Source: Neptuniibacter sp048548695
GTDB lineage: Bacteria; Pseudomonadota; Gammaproteobacteria; Pseudomonadales; Balneatricaceae
DNA length: 64,000 bases
Assembly (NCBI RefSeq): GCF_048548695.1
Contig: NZ_JBLYIF010000004.1
Strand: one strand, 5' to 3'
Made by a program: the position numbers and the translations under genes. Shown here one piece after another: positions 24,681 to 33,862 of this stretch (positions are counted from its first letter, which is position 1; every line of letters starts with the position of its first letter). The notes below the pieces were generated by a model. That model searched no databases, had not been told where the DNA came from, and saw only the letters and a list, made by a program, of their open reading frames with translations.

Positions 24681-26183
24681 TTACAGCAACCCCCCCAGTG
24701 CAGTGTCCAGTAATGGATCATCAATAACTTCATCAATTGCATCAGTGAGGGTGTCAACGGCATCCCCTTCATCTGCTAACACAGAATCTGCTGTATCAAG
24801 CACAGTATCAACTATGCCAGTGTCGCTGGGGGAGTCAAAGCTTGCATCCAGTGCCAGGTCAGCATCCAGGGATGCATCGCCTAGCAGGCCATCAGTAGTG
24901 TCAGCCATCAGACTGTCTGTTGTATCACCTAATAGTGAATCAGCCGTATCCAGCAAACTGTCGGACAGGTCCGTGGTATCACCTAGCAGTGAGTCAGCGG
25001 TGTCATCCAACAGGGAGTCTGCAGTATCCACGACAGCTTCTGTCAGCGACAGACTGTCAGTCAGTAAACCATCGGCAGTGTCTGTAGTGTCTTCCAGTAG
25101 CGAGCCTGTATCAGCGAGATCAAGCCCAGCCTCTGCAGACAGGTCGACATCCAATGCGGTGTCGCCTAACAGGCTGTCTGTTGTATCACCTAATAGTGAA
25201 TCAGCCGTATCCAGCAAACTGTCGGACAGGTCCGTGGTATCACCTAGCAGGGAGGCCGTGGTGTCATCCAGCAATGTACCTGCTGTATCCACGACAGCTT
25301 CTGTCAGCGACAGACTGTCAGTCAGTAAACCATCGGCAGTGTCTGTAGTGTCTTCCAGTAGCGAGCCTGTATCAGCGAGATCAAGCCCAGCCTCTGCAGA
25401 CAGGTCGACATCCAATGTGGTATCGCCTAACAGGCTGTCTGTTGTAGCACCTAAAATTGATTCGGTTGTATTAAGTAAGTCGTCGGAAAGATCAGTTGTT
25501 TGACCAACTAAACTATCCAGCGTAGCGCCAGTATCAGCCACCAGGCTGTCGAGCACATCGGTGGTGTCGTCGGTAAGTGTAGACAGCGTACCTGTTGTTG
25601 TATCAACCAGACTATCGACTGCATCAGTCATGGTGCCATCGGAAAGACTGTCTACTACATCAGTGGTTGCGTCCACTAAACTGTCCAAACTCTCTGTGGT
25701 GTTATCGGCCAGGTTGTTGGTCGCTGCGAGGGTGTTATCACCTATCAAGTCGCTTGTAAGTCCGCCGCTGACATCGTCCACAACAAGCAAGGCTGAGTCC
25801 AGAGTATCTGTGACTGTATCAACAGAGTCATCAAGTAGATCAGTTGAATTGTCTACGGTGTTATCGAGTAGGTCTGTTGCGGCAATTTCTGGTGAAGGTG
25901 CTGAGGTTGAAGGGGATGTTTCGGGAGTGTTGGAACCTTCATCCAGCGCTGAACCTGGGGGATTGCTATTATCGGTCTCAGGATCGGTCGTATCTGTAAT
26001 TTCTCCTTGAGAGTTCTGGTTATTATTTCCAGTATTACTTTCTGTACTACTTGAGACAGTTACCTCTTCATCTGAACTGCTTCCTGCAGCAAGAGATTTA
26101 AGGCTGTGTCCGCCCTGACAACCGGACAAAAGAGCAACTGTCAGGATAAAGGCTCCGCTTTTGAGCATGTCTTGTTTAAGCAC
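24681..26183 (-). CDS. Low-complexity acidic lipoprotein with tandem 87-residue duplication, paralog C
   Basis: 500 residues from the GTG at 26183 (GCGAGG eight bases upstream). That start puts the lipobox Cys (VALLSGC) at residue 22, as in paralogs A and B; starts at 26225 or 26168 would not. The post-Cys QGGHSLKSLAAG matches paralog A. There follow a Ser/Thr/Asn/Glu linker (35-95) and an Asp/Thr/Leu/Ser-rich body with DSLLGDTTDSLL-type heptad-like units, including an 87-residue segment repeated. Ends DDPLLDTALGGLL. No Cys-pair motif as in A and B. Function unknown. Confidence 0.85.
   Translation of the reverse strand: MLKQDMLKSGAFILTVALLSGCQGGHSLKSLAAGSSSDEEVTVSSSTESNTGNNNQNSQGEITDTTDPETDNSNPPGSALDEGSNTPETSPSTSAPSPEIAATDLLDNTVDNSTDLLDDSVDTVTDTLDSALLVVDDVSGGLTSDLIGDNTLAATNNLADNTTESLDSLVDATTDVVDSLSDGTMTDAVDSLVDTTTGTLSTLTDDTTDVLDSLVADTGATLDSLVGQTTDLSDDLLNTTESILGATTDSLLGDTTLDVDLSAEAGLDLADTGSLLEDTTDTADGLLTDSLSLTEAVVDTAGTLLDDTTASLLGDTTDLSDSLLDTADSLLGDTTDSLLGDTALDVDLSAEAGLDLADTGSLLEDTTDTADGLLTDSLSLTEAVVDTADSLLDDTADSLLGDTTDLSDSLLDTADSLLGDTTDSLMADTTDGLLGDASLDADLALDASFDSPSDTGIVDTVLDTADSVLADEGDAVDTLTDAIDEVIDDPLLDTALGGLL
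24913..25434. repeat. 261-bp tandem duplication in lipoprotein paralog C
   Basis: Copy 1 is 24913-25173 and copy 2 25174-25434, nearly identical in DNA. A diverged partial third copy starts at 25435 (CTGTCTGTTGTAGC). 261 bases is 87 codons, so the frame is kept. Near identity implies a recent event. Confidence 0.88.
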
Positions 26184-26653
26184 GTCGTATTCCTCGCTTT
26201 GGGTTGGGCCTGAATAAGCGTCCAACCGGGTCCTTGTCTTCCTGTCTGCCCATGTACTGAATTATGTTTTCAGCTTGATGGGGAGCTTTGACGGTTTGAT
26301 CTGCATGCCGCTCCATTAATGGGCATGTCAGAGTGATTCTAGCGATTTTTGTTTATAAGGAAATGCGAATATTTAAAAACTTGTTTGAAATAGGTGATTT
26401 TAGGAATAATTCTTGATTCTGTTGAATGCTGCGTAACTAGCTGTTTATTTGAAAAATAATAATTTAAAACAGTTATTTAGTGTATTTTTTTTGATATGTG
26501 CGATGGGCTTTTAATGATTGAAATACAAAAGTAATATGGTTTAAAACATGGATAAAATTTTAACTATGTTGCGGTTCGGAAGTGGGTGGAGCAAAAGGGA
26601 AAGGGCCGGGGTTAGCGTAGAATCTGATAACCCCAGCAGGTATTTAACATGGG
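26184..26653. other. 470-base AT-rich intergenic region
   Basis: Upstream of lipoprotein paralog C and downstream of the cyclopropane synthase gene. Very AT-rich in 26340-26570, unlike its neighbours. A stem of GGGGTTA (26608-26614) and TAACCCC (26628-26634) without a T-run lies near the synthase stop. The paralog C promoter must be here but no clear hexamers stand out. Confidence 0.6.
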
Positions 26654-27895
26654 TTACTGGTCGAGCGGGGAGGCTTGGTTTTCGAGCAGGTAAAGTCCGA
26701 CATCTAGTGCACCTTGCTTAAATCCGCCTTCGCAATATGCCAGGTAGTAACGCCACATGCGGTAAAACCTGTCATCAAAACCATGCTGGGCTATCTCATG
26801 CCAGTGGCGCTCAAATTGCTGGCGCCAGATTTTTAAGGTTTTACCGTAGTCAGCGCCAAACATCTGTTGAGCTTTCAGTTGCAAACCATGCTGGTCAAAC
26901 TTTTCTTTTAATTTGTTGACTGATGGCAGCATCCCGCCGGGGAATATATAACGTTGGATAAAATCAGCCTGCCGGCGGTAGGTTTCAAAGCGTTTGTCTT
27001 CGATGCTGATGATTTGCAGCACAATTCGGCCACCGGGTTTCAACGAGCGACGCAAGACCTCGAAATAGTGATCCCAATGCTCTTCACCGACAGCCTCAAA
27101 CATTTCAATGGAGACGATCGCATCGTACTGTCCAGTAAGGTCTCGGTAGTCGGTGTGAGTCAGTTGTATTTTATCGTCAAGCCCGAATGCGTCGACCTGC
27201 TGTCGCCCCCAGGCCAGTTGTTCATTGGACAGGGAGATGCCATGTACGTTTACGTCCTGATTGGCGGCACTGAGTGCAAAGCCTCCCCAGCCACAGCCTA
27301 TTTCCAGCAGCTGATCTCCGGGTTGAGTGTTAAGTAATGCCAAAATACGCGCATATTTTTCTTGCTGGGCTGTTTCCAGGCTCTGGTCCTGCTTGGTAAA
27401 CAGGGCAGCAGAGTAGGTCATGCTGGGATCAAGCCATAAGCGGTAAAAGTCGTTACCGAGATCGTAATGGGCGGCGATATTGCGTCGGCTACCGGCTTTG
27501 CTGTTATGGTTTTTGCGGTGGATACGGTTGTAGCGCAGGTTGATGACAAAATCGGCCCAGGCCATCTGCTCAAGTGATTCTTCCTGGTGCAGTGCCCATT
27601 CAACCAGCTCAGTCAGATCCGTACTTTCCCAATGACCATGCAGATAGCTATCTGACCAGCCATTAATGCCACCGAAGACTAAGCCAGCGAGTGCGCGCCA
27701 GCTATGTAGGGTGACCTGGGCGTAGGGAGCGCCGGAGCCCAGTTGAACCTGATTACCACTGGGTAAAGTCAGGTCTAGTTGGCCGTTTTTTTTGCTCAGT
27801 TGCTGATTCAAATAACGAACCAGAAGCTGCTCAGGCCAATTGAGCTGTTGTGATGGAAGTGGTTGGGCCGGGGTACGATATTCAGAGGGTTTCAT
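26654..27895 (-). CDS. cfa: Cyclopropane-fatty-acyl-phospholipid synthase family methyltransferase
   Basis: 413 residues. N-terminal lipid-interacting domain, then YDLGNDFYRLWLDPSMTYS, the SAM-binding EIGCGWGGFALSAA, EMFEAVGEEHW, and the C-terminal YCEGGFKQGALDVGLYLL. It transfers a methylene or methyl group from S-adenosylmethionine to unsaturated phospholipid acyl chains. Third in the sigma/ChrR-type operon; in Rhodobacter-like bacteria homologs of this set are under a singlet-oxygen sigma factor, and one such methylase works in furan fatty acid synthesis. Overlaps the DUF1365 gene by 14 bases. Confidence 0.92.
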   Translation of the reverse strand: MKPSEYRTPAQPLPSQQLNWPEQLLVRYLNQQLSKKNGQLDLTLPSGNQVQLGSGAPYAQVTLHSWRALAGLVFGGINGWSDSYLHGHWESTDLTELVEWALHQEESLEQMAWADFVINLRYNRIHRKNHNSKAGSRRNIAAHYDLGNDFYRLWLDPSMTYSAALFTKQDQSLETAQQEKYARILALLNTQPGDQLLEIGCGWGGFALSAANQDVNVHGISLSNEQLAWGRQQVDAFGLDDKIQLTHTDYRDLTGQYDAIVSIEMFEAVGEEHWDHYFEVLRRSLKPGGRIVLQIISIEDKRFETYRRQADFIQRYIFPGGMLPSVNKLKEKFDQHGLQLKAQQMFGADYGKTLKIWRQQFERHWHEIAQHGFDDRFYRMWRYYLAYCEGGFKQGALDVGLYLLENQASPLDQ

Positions 27896-28688
27896 GCAGA
27901 GTCTCTCCTGAGGCGGACTGCCAACTGATATTGCATCGGGCGGATGCTGGGCGAGGCTGAACGGTAAGTTTCTGACGCCATAAACGGAATGCTTCCCAAT
28001 GAATTGCGGTGATTATCTTCAGTGTCATCAAGGGGTAGCGGAAAAAATTGATAAGCAGGTTTTTGTCTGTCAGGGCCTGGCTTTTACCCTGAAACAGAGC
28101 ATCGAGAATAGGTGCGCCAGTTTCGCGCTCTACCTGACGGATATGAACCCTGACACCCGCCAGCGGCGGTTGTATTTTAAAGCGGTATTGGCTCTCAAAG
28201 GGTGTAAATGGGCTGACATACATCTGCTTTTCGGTGGTTTGCTGAATCCAGGTATCGCCGTTGGCATGCGCCGGAATCAGGTAGAGGTGGCGTTGCCCAA
28301 AGGTGTTATGAACTTCGTGGATAATAACGTTGAGTTGGCCTGAGGCGTCGTAACAGAAATATTCAGACAGCGGATTGAACTGGTAGCCAAGAATTCTGGG
28401 ATAGCATAACAGGCGCACACTGTGACTGGCTTCACCGTAGCCGCAGCGATGAAGCAGGTGGGTGATATCGGCCAGTAAATTATTGCTACCTAAACCGTGG
28501 TCTTTATCGTACAGGGCGTACAGATTAAAACGGTTGCGGGAAAAGCAGCGCAGCTTTTCGCTGGTGTTATTCAGGGTTTGCAATTCAAAGCAGGCGGCGA
28601 ATACTCGGTATACAAAGCGGTGCTTCACCGGTTGGTGACGCTGGTGCATCACATGGCCCCGGTACAGGCAGGCTGAAACGTCAGGCAT
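27882..28688 (-). CDS. DUF1365 family protein
   Basis: 268 residues from the ATG at 28688 (GAGG six bases upstream; a GTG one codon earlier lacks support). ACLYRGHVMHQRHQPVKHRFVYRV is the family N-terminus; YPRILGYQFNPLSEYFCYD and EVHNTFGQRHLYL are conserved; a hydrophobic stretch (FRYPLMTLKIITAIHW) lies near the C-terminus. Function is not established, but the family nearly always sits between an FAD-dependent oxidoreductase and a cyclopropane synthase, so a role in membrane lipid modification is likely. Overlaps both neighbours. Confidence 0.9.
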   Translation of the reverse strand: MPDVSACLYRGHVMHQRHQPVKHRFVYRVFAACFELQTLNNTSEKLRCFSRNRFNLYALYDKDHGLGSNNLLADITHLLHRCGYGEASHSVRLLCYPRILGYQFNPLSEYFCYDASGQLNVIIHEVHNTFGQRHLYLIPAHANGDTWIQQTTEKQMYVSPFTPFESQYRFKIQPPLAGVRVHIRQVERETGAPILDALFQGKSQALTDKNLLINFFRYPLMTLKIITAIHWEAFRLWRQKLTVQPRPASARCNISWQSASGETLHETL

Positions 28689-30045
28689 CACAAACCTCAG
28701 TCAATGACTCAACAGCATGTATAGCATTATTTACATGGATGCGGTTATTCGGATTTTGCAGATGCCAGGGGCGTGGTATGCTGCCGAGTTGCTCTGCAAC
28801 CGCGAGGCCGGACTGTAGACCGTCTTCGTGAAAGCCATAGCCAAAATACGCACCACAAAACCAGGTGTTTTGCTGGCCTTGCAGCTTCCAGAGATTTTTC
28901 TGAGCCTGCAGAGCATTTCGCCCAAAGACTGGGTGGTCATAAAAGAAAGTGCGCAACAAGGTGTCTGGTTGGGGTGGGGTTTGCGGATTGAGTGAGACAA
29001 ATACCGGTGTGTTACAGGGCAGTGGTTGCAGTTTGTTCATCCAGTAGGTGACAGAGACTTGTTGGTCTTGTTTGTTACCGGTGGCCATGTAATTCCAGCT
29101 AGACCAAACGGCTTCTCTCTGGGGCATTAAGCTGCAATCGGTGTGGAGAAATGCCTGATTGCGTTGATAGGGGAAAGCGCTGAGCAGTTCCAGTTCTTGT
29201 GCGCTGGGCTGGTCCAGCAGTTTTATTGCCTGATCCGGATGGCAGGCTAGCACGACATGATCGAAGGTTTCGCTGTTGCCATGCAGGTCCTGAACGATCA
29301 CTTTGCCATTCTCGCGCTTAATTTTGTGGATTAAGCTGTTCAGGCGAACCTTACCTCTTAAACCCTCTTGTATCGCATTCACATATTGCCGGCTGCCGCC
29401 TACCACCGTGCGCCACTGAGGCCGGTCAGACAGTTGCACCAGGCCGTGATTGATACAGAAGCGCAGGAAACTGCTCGCGGGGTAATCCAGCATGGCCTGC
29501 GTCGGCGTTGACCAGATTGCAGCCCCCATGGGGAGCAAATGGTCCTGAACAAAAGCATCATGGTAACCATAGCGTTCAAGCAGCTCCCCCAAGGTCATCT
29601 CTTGGGCTTCGGCGGCCTGACACATGCTTTCGGCGTTGCGATAAAACCGCAACAGCTCTTTGATCATCACCCAGAAGCGTGGCCGCAGCAGGTTTTTCTT
29701 CTGTGCCAGCAAGCCGGACATATCCGTGCCTGAATACTCAAGTTGACCTTTGTTCCGGGAGATGGCAAAGGTCATGTCAGTTTCGGCGGAGGTCACATTA
29801 AGGTGTTTAAACAACTGCACCAGATTAGGGTAGTTGACCGGGTTGTAGACAATGAAGCCGGTATCGACAGGCACGTCTTGTCCGTCTAAAGCGCAGGTAA
29901 CGGTGTTGGCATGCCCACCCAGCCTGTCATCTTTCTCAAACAGCGTAACGTCGTGACCCTGATCCAATAGCCATGCGCATCCCAGTCCGGAAATACCGGA
30001 ACCTATTACTGCTATCTTTTGCGGTCGAAGGGGTGAGATTGTCAT
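28681..30045 (-). CDS. FAD/NAD(P)-binding amine oxidase-like protein (COG2907)
   Basis: 454 residues. FAD motif AVIGSGISGLGCAWLL, then LFEKDDRLGGHANTV, DTGFIVYNPVNYPNL, TVVGGSRQYV and the C-terminal FAD segment WFCGAYFGYGFHEDGLQSGL. Paired with DUF1365 and cyclopropane synthase in many Proteobacteria. First gene of the operon, read from a sigma/ChrR-type promoter at 30106-30079. Probably acts on membrane fatty acids (desaturase- or oxygenase-like), by context. Confidence 0.92.
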   Translation of the reverse strand: MTISPLRPQKIAVIGSGISGLGCAWLLDQGHDVTLFEKDDRLGGHANTVTCALDGQDVPVDTGFIVYNPVNYPNLVQLFKHLNVTSAETDMTFAISRNKGQLEYSGTDMSGLLAQKKNLLRPRFWVMIKELLRFYRNAESMCQAAEAQEMTLGELLERYGYHDAFVQDHLLPMGAAIWSTPTQAMLDYPASSFLRFCINHGLVQLSDRPQWRTVVGGSRQYVNAIQEGLRGKVRLNSLIHKIKRENGKVIVQDLHGNSETFDHVVLACHPDQAIKLLDQPSAQELELLSAFPYQRNQAFLHTDCSLMPQREAVWSSWNYMATGNKQDQQVSVTYWMNKLQPLPCNTPVFVSLNPQTPPQPDTLLRTFFYDHPVFGRNALQAQKNLWKLQGQQNTWFCGAYFGYGFHEDGLQSGLAVAEQLGSIPRPWHLQNPNNRIHVNNAIHAVESLTEVCDA

Positions 30046-30078
30046 GCCGGTGTCAGTCCTTGTTACAGTTTGAGAATG

Positions 30079-30106
30079 CTTACGCTGCGGAGCCGGAAAA
30101 AGATCA
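30079..30106 (-). promoter_or_regulatory. Sigma/ChrR-type promoter for the FAD-DUF1365-cfa operon
   Basis: Minus strand: TGATCT (30106-30101), 16 bases, CGTAAG (30084-30079), with start of transcription expected about 26 bases before the ATG at 30045. Identical -35 and spacing to the divergent promoter of the sigma gene. Confidence 0.8.
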
Positions 30107-30146
30107 CCCGCTATACAGTTCAGTGTGCTCAGTGTAAAAGAGTTTA

Positions 30147-30174
30147 TGATCTATTAATCAAGAATCTGCGTAGA
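30147..30174 (+). promoter_or_regulatory. Autoregulatory promoter of the sigma-chrR operon
   Basis: TGATCT (30147-30152), 16 bases, CGTAGA (30169-30174). The predicted start of transcription (about 30181) falls on the first in-frame ATG of the sigma gene. Confidence 0.8.
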
Positions 30175-30180
30175 GAGTCT

Positions 30181-30804
30181 ATGAAAAAAACACCACCGGG
30201 AGATGACGTGGAAAACCTCGCCTTCATTTCGAATGACGCAACAGAAGGGCTGGACTCCTTGAGTTGGACGCAGATGCTCGCCGAACTCGCTCGCTCCAAG
30301 GACAGGCGGTTGTATATTCAGCTTTTCCGCCACTTTGCTCCTCGGGTCAAAGCTTATATCCGCCGCCTTGGTGTGCTGGAATCTGTTGCTGATGAGCTGA
30401 TGCAAGAAACTATGTTGTCTGTGTGGCGTAAAGCGCACATGTTCAATCCGGACAAAGCCGCTGCCAGTACCTGGATATTTACCCTGGCCAGAAACCAAAG
30501 CATCGATTGGATGCGTAAACAAAAATACCCGACTTGCTCATATGATGACGTGATTCCGGACATTGAGCAGCATGAGACGCATGACACGCCATGCATCGAA
30601 CAGGGATTGGTCACAGACCGGGTACGCAGCGCCATTAACAATCTTCCGGAGAATCAAGCACAGGTTTTGTATATGTCATTTTTTGAAGGTCGGTCACATG
30701 CTGAGATTTCCAGTCGCTTGGATATTCCCTTAGGTAGTGTTAAATCTCGTATTCGTCTGGCATGTGACAAGCTTAAACAGCACTGGAGAGGAGGTGAACT
30801 ATGA
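30181..30804 (+). CDS. rpoE: ECF RNA polymerase sigma factor, RpoE/ChrR-associated (ECF11-like)
   Basis: 207 residues from the ATG at 30181. A GTG at 30208, with GGGAG five bases upstream, may be the true start because transcription is predicted to begin near 30181. Sigma-2 region: LYIQLFRHFAPRVKAYIRRLG and DELMQETMLSVWRKA; WIFTLARNQSIDWMRK; sigma-4: LPENQAQVLYMSFFEGRSHAEIS and LGSVKSRIRLACDKL. It overlaps chrR by ATGA. It should recognise the TGATCY-N16-CGTA promoters nearby when released from ChrR, by analogy with the singlet-oxygen response. Confidence 0.93.
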   Translation: MKKTPPGDDVENLAFISNDATEGLDSLSWTQMLAELARSKDRRLYIQLFRHFAPRVKAYIRRLGVLESVADELMQETMLSVWRKAHMFNPDKAAASTWIFTLARNQSIDWMRKQKYPTCSYDDVIPDIEQHETHDTPCIEQGLVTDRVRSAINNLPENQAQVLYMSFFEGRSHAEISSRLDIPLGSVKSRIRLACDKLKQHWRGGEL

Positions 30805-31457
30805 AGATTAATCATCATCTCGACGATGCGACGTTGTTCAGCTACGCCGCAGGCGCTTTGCCGCACGGGTTGGCTCTGGTCGTTGCTTGCCATCTCTCAA
30901 TGTGTGACGCTTGCCGGGCGAGGTTACGTACGCCTGAAGCGATTGGCGGTGCGCTACTTGAGTCTTTGACGCCCGAAGCGATCGCTGAAGATTCGCTGGA
31001 TCAGGTATTGCTCAAGCTTCATGACCCAGTAGATGAAGTGCCCGCCGCAGCTCCGGCCAAATCCAGCGCTTCAGCCACGGAAGTGCCGCAGCCGTTGGCT
31101 GAGATCATCGGTGATTCACTGGATGAGGTGGAATGGAAACGTATGGTGCCTGGTATTTGTTACTATGATTTGCCCTGTGGTTCTCAGGGAACTACCAAAT
31201 TATTGCGGGTAGCGCCAGGCGGCACTGTGCTGCCTCATTCGCACCGCGGCAACGAACTTACACTGTTGTTGCGTGGCTCGCTGAGTGATGAAATTGGTCG
31301 ATTCCAGCGGGGTGATGTATCTGACTTGGATGATCAGGTTGAGCATCAACCGCTTGCGGACGGCAGGGAAGGCTGCATCTGCATAGTCGCTACAGATGCA
31401 CCGCTTCGCTTTACTACCCTGCTCGGTCGTCTGGTACAACCATTGACCGGCTTTTGA
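30801..31457 (+). CDS. chrR: ChrR family zinc-binding anti-sigma factor with cupin domain
   Basis: 218 residues. The N-terminal anti-sigma domain has H6, H31, C35 and C38 (CHLSMCDAC), the same residue numbers I recall for Rhodobacter ChrR. The C-terminal cupin domain has ligands H146, H148, E152 and probably H182 (PHSHRGNELTLLLRG). It holds the sigma factor inactive until singlet oxygen or organic peroxide acts. Cytoplasmic. Co-translated with the sigma gene. Confidence 0.95.
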   Translation: MKINHHLDDATLFSYAAGALPHGLALVVACHLSMCDACRARLRTPEAIGGALLESLTPEAIAEDSLDQVLLKLHDPVDEVPAAAPAKSSASATEVPQPLAEIIGDSLDEVEWKRMVPGICYYDLPCGSQGTTKLLRVAPGGTVLPHSHRGNELTLLLRGSLSDEIGRFQRGDVSDLDDQVEHQPLADGREGCICIVATDAPLRFTTLLGRLVQPLTGF

Positions 31458-31492
31458 TGGCGTTTAGTTACTAGAGGTTCTGAGCAAACAGT

Positions 31493-32455
31493 ATGGCTAA
31501 ACTCGAAAACTCTCTTATACCCGTTGGTATCAGCGCCTGTTTAATGGGCCAGAAAGTGCGCTTCGATGGGGGGCATAAACGTTCCCGCTATTGTTTGGAT
31601 GTGTTGAGCGAGTGCTTCGAATTTAAAAGCTTCTGCCCTGAAGTGGCGGTTGGCTTAGGGACTCCCAGGGAGCCAATCCGTCTGGTGGATATGCCGCAGG
31701 GTCGGCGCGTAGTTGGTACCAAAGATCCAAGCATCGATGTGACCGATGCGTTAAAGGATTATGCGGAACAGGTCTATCAGGCTGCGCCAGAGCTTTGCGG
31801 TTATATCCTGATGAAAGGCTCGCCGAGTTGTGGCATGGAGCGCGTCAAAGTCTATCATGCCAACGGTAACCCGAATGTTGCTGGCAGTGGTTTATATGCC
31901 GAACGCTTGATGCAGTTGCACCCGGCGCTCCCCGTGGAAGAGGAGGGTCGGCTTCAGGACGCCGTACTGCGGGAAAATTTCATCACCCGGGTATTTGTTT
32001 ACCATGACTGGAAGACAGATGTTGTGCCGGAATTATCGCTGCACAAGATGCTTCAGTTTCACAGTCGGCATAAGTATCAGCTCATGGCTCACCATTACCA
32101 GGGTTACCGCGTATTGGGCCGGTTTCTGGCGCAAGAGGCTCCGCGATTGCCTGTGGCAGAAGCTGCTGAAACTTATCTTAAAGAGCTGATGGCCTTTCTG
32201 CGTCGGCCGGCGACGCGTAAAACCCATAGCAACGTGCTGATGCACATTATGGGTTATCTGAAAAAGCATCTCGACAGTGCAACGCGACATGACCTGCTTA
32301 GTGCCATCGAAGACTACCGAACCAAGAAAGTGCATCTGGTGGTACCGCTGTCACTGCTGCAGCATTATCTGAAACGGTATGGCAGTGAGTACATCCTTTC
32401 TCAGGCATACCTTAACCCTTACCCCCACGAGCTTGGTCTTAGAAATTACATATGA
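31493..32455 (+). CDS. DUF523 and DUF1722 two-domain protein (YbgA-like)
   Basis: 320 residues. The N-terminal DUF523 domain (GISACLMGQKVRFDGGHKRS, FCPEVAVGLGTPREP, LMKGSPSCGMERVKVY) has conserved cysteines. The C-terminal DUF1722 domain starts near residue 190 (LQFHSRHKYQLMAHH, KKHLDSATRHDLLSAIEDYR). Commonly fused and located next to photolyase, as here, where it overlaps phrB by ATGA. Biochemical role unproven. Confidence 0.92.
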   Translation: MAKLENSLIPVGISACLMGQKVRFDGGHKRSRYCLDVLSECFEFKSFCPEVAVGLGTPREPIRLVDMPQGRRVVGTKDPSIDVTDALKDYAEQVYQAAPELCGYILMKGSPSCGMERVKVYHANGNPNVAGSGLYAERLMQLHPALPVEEEGRLQDAVLRENFITRVFVYHDWKTDVVPELSLHKMLQFHSRHKYQLMAHHYQGYRVLGRFLAQEAPRLPVAEAAETYLKELMAFLRRPATRKTHSNVLMHIMGYLKKHLDSATRHDLLSAIEDYRTKKVHLVVPLSLLQHYLKRYGSEYILSQAYLNPYPHELGLRNYI

Positions 32456-33855
32456 ACCTGGTTTGGTTTCGTAATGATCTCAGGGTTAGAGATAATCCGG
32501 CGCTGTATCAGGCTTGTGAGTCTGGACGTGGCGTTGTTGCAGTATGTGTTCTGACCCCAGGTCAGTGGCAGGCGCATGATGATGCGCCGGCAAAGATGCA
32601 GTTTTGGTATGCGCATTTGCAGAGTCTGCAAGCCGAGCTGTCAGCACTGAATATCCCTTTGCGCCTGCTTCAGGCCGACGATTACACCGCTATACCGGAA
32701 CTGCTGGTCAATCTGGCGACCGAGTTGCAAAGCGACCGTCTCTATCTTAATCATGAATATGCGTTCAATGAGCGTCAGCGCGATTTGGCGGTGCTTGAAC
32801 GGTTGCGCCGTACTGGCCGCAAAGTGGTGGGTTTTCATGCAGATCTGATTATTCCGCCGGGGGAGGTGCTTACGGGGCAGGGCCAGCCATTTAAAGTGTT
32901 TACGCCCTTTAGTCGCGCATGGCGCAAGGTATGTCAGATGCAGCAGCCGCAGCCATTGGGGCTGCCTCGGCGTCAGCCGGCAAACAGCTTAACCTCAACG
33001 GATCTGGCTGAGCAGCTGGAGTATGGCGGCACATTAAGTAGTCGCTGGCGGCAGCAACTCTGGCCAGCCGGTTCAGATGTTGCACATGAGCGGCTGCAGG
33101 CATTTGTTGATGCGCAGCTGCACGGTTATCCGCAGCAACGTGATATCCCATCACTACCTGGGACATCCCAACTGTCGCCTTATTTGACGGTGGGTGCCAT
33201 TTCTGCCCGACAATGCCTGGCAGGGCTCTCTGCTTACGCCGACGATCCCGACTGGTTCAACAGTCAGTGGCTGACTGAGCTTATCTGGCGGGAATTTTAT
33301 CGTCATTTGCTGGTTCAGTTTCCCCGGATGAATTATCTGCATCCGTTTCGGCCCGAGGTAGAAACCCGAATTTCCTGGCACCATGACCCAGGATTATTTG
33401 ATGCCTGGTGTGCTGGGGAAACCGGATTTCCGCTGGTCGATGCTGGCATGAAACAGTTGCTGGATACCGGCTGGATGCATAATCGATTGCGTATGGTCTG
33501 TGCTTCGTTTCTCACTAAGCTGCTGCGACAAGACTGGCGCAAGGGTGCGCAGTTTTTTATGCAGCATCTGATCGATGGCGACTTTGCTTCGAATATGGGC
33601 GGCTGGCAGTGGTGTGCTTCTGTCGGCGCAGATGCGGCGCCTTATTTCAGGATCTTTAATCCTCAACGCCAAGCTGAGCGGTTTGATCCGGAAGGCCGTT
33701 TTGTAAGCCATTGGTTACCTGAGCTACAAGGCTTGCCTGCCAAAAAACGGCACGATCCTGCGGCGGCTGCCGAAGCAGGGCGTCCGCGACCGGTTATCGA
33801 TTATCGGGCGGCCCGCCAGCAAAGTCTGGATGACTATCAGCAAAGCCAGACCTGA
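32452..33855 (+). CDS. phrB: Deoxyribodipyrimidine photolyase (class I CPD type)
   Basis: 467 residues. N-terminal antenna domain (LVWFRNDLRVRDNPAL), C-terminal FAD domain (SQLSPYLTVGAIS, LIWREFYRHLL, GFPLVDAGMKQL, MHNRLRMVCASFLTK, GGWQWCASVGADAAPYFRIF). The Trp relay and DNA-contact residues of class I photolyases are present. Uses blue light to split pyrimidine dimers. Co-expressed with sigma-chrR, matching a light-stress regulon. Confidence 0.97.
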   Translation: MNLVWFRNDLRVRDNPALYQACESGRGVVAVCVLTPGQWQAHDDAPAKMQFWYAHLQSLQAELSALNIPLRLLQADDYTAIPELLVNLATELQSDRLYLNHEYAFNERQRDLAVLERLRRTGRKVVGFHADLIIPPGEVLTGQGQPFKVFTPFSRAWRKVCQMQQPQPLGLPRRQPANSLTSTDLAEQLEYGGTLSSRWRQQLWPAGSDVAHERLQAFVDAQLHGYPQQRDIPSLPGTSQLSPYLTVGAISARQCLAGLSAYADDPDWFNSQWLTELIWREFYRHLLVQFPRMNYLHPFRPEVETRISWHHDPGLFDAWCAGETGFPLVDAGMKQLLDTGWMHNRLRMVCASFLTKLLRQDWRKGAQFFMQHLIDGDFASNMGGWQWCASVGADAAPYFRIFNPQRQAERFDPEGRFVSHWLPELQGLPAKKRHDPAAAAEAGRPRPVIDYRAARQQSLDDYQQSQT

Positions 33856-33862
33856 TGTTTGA

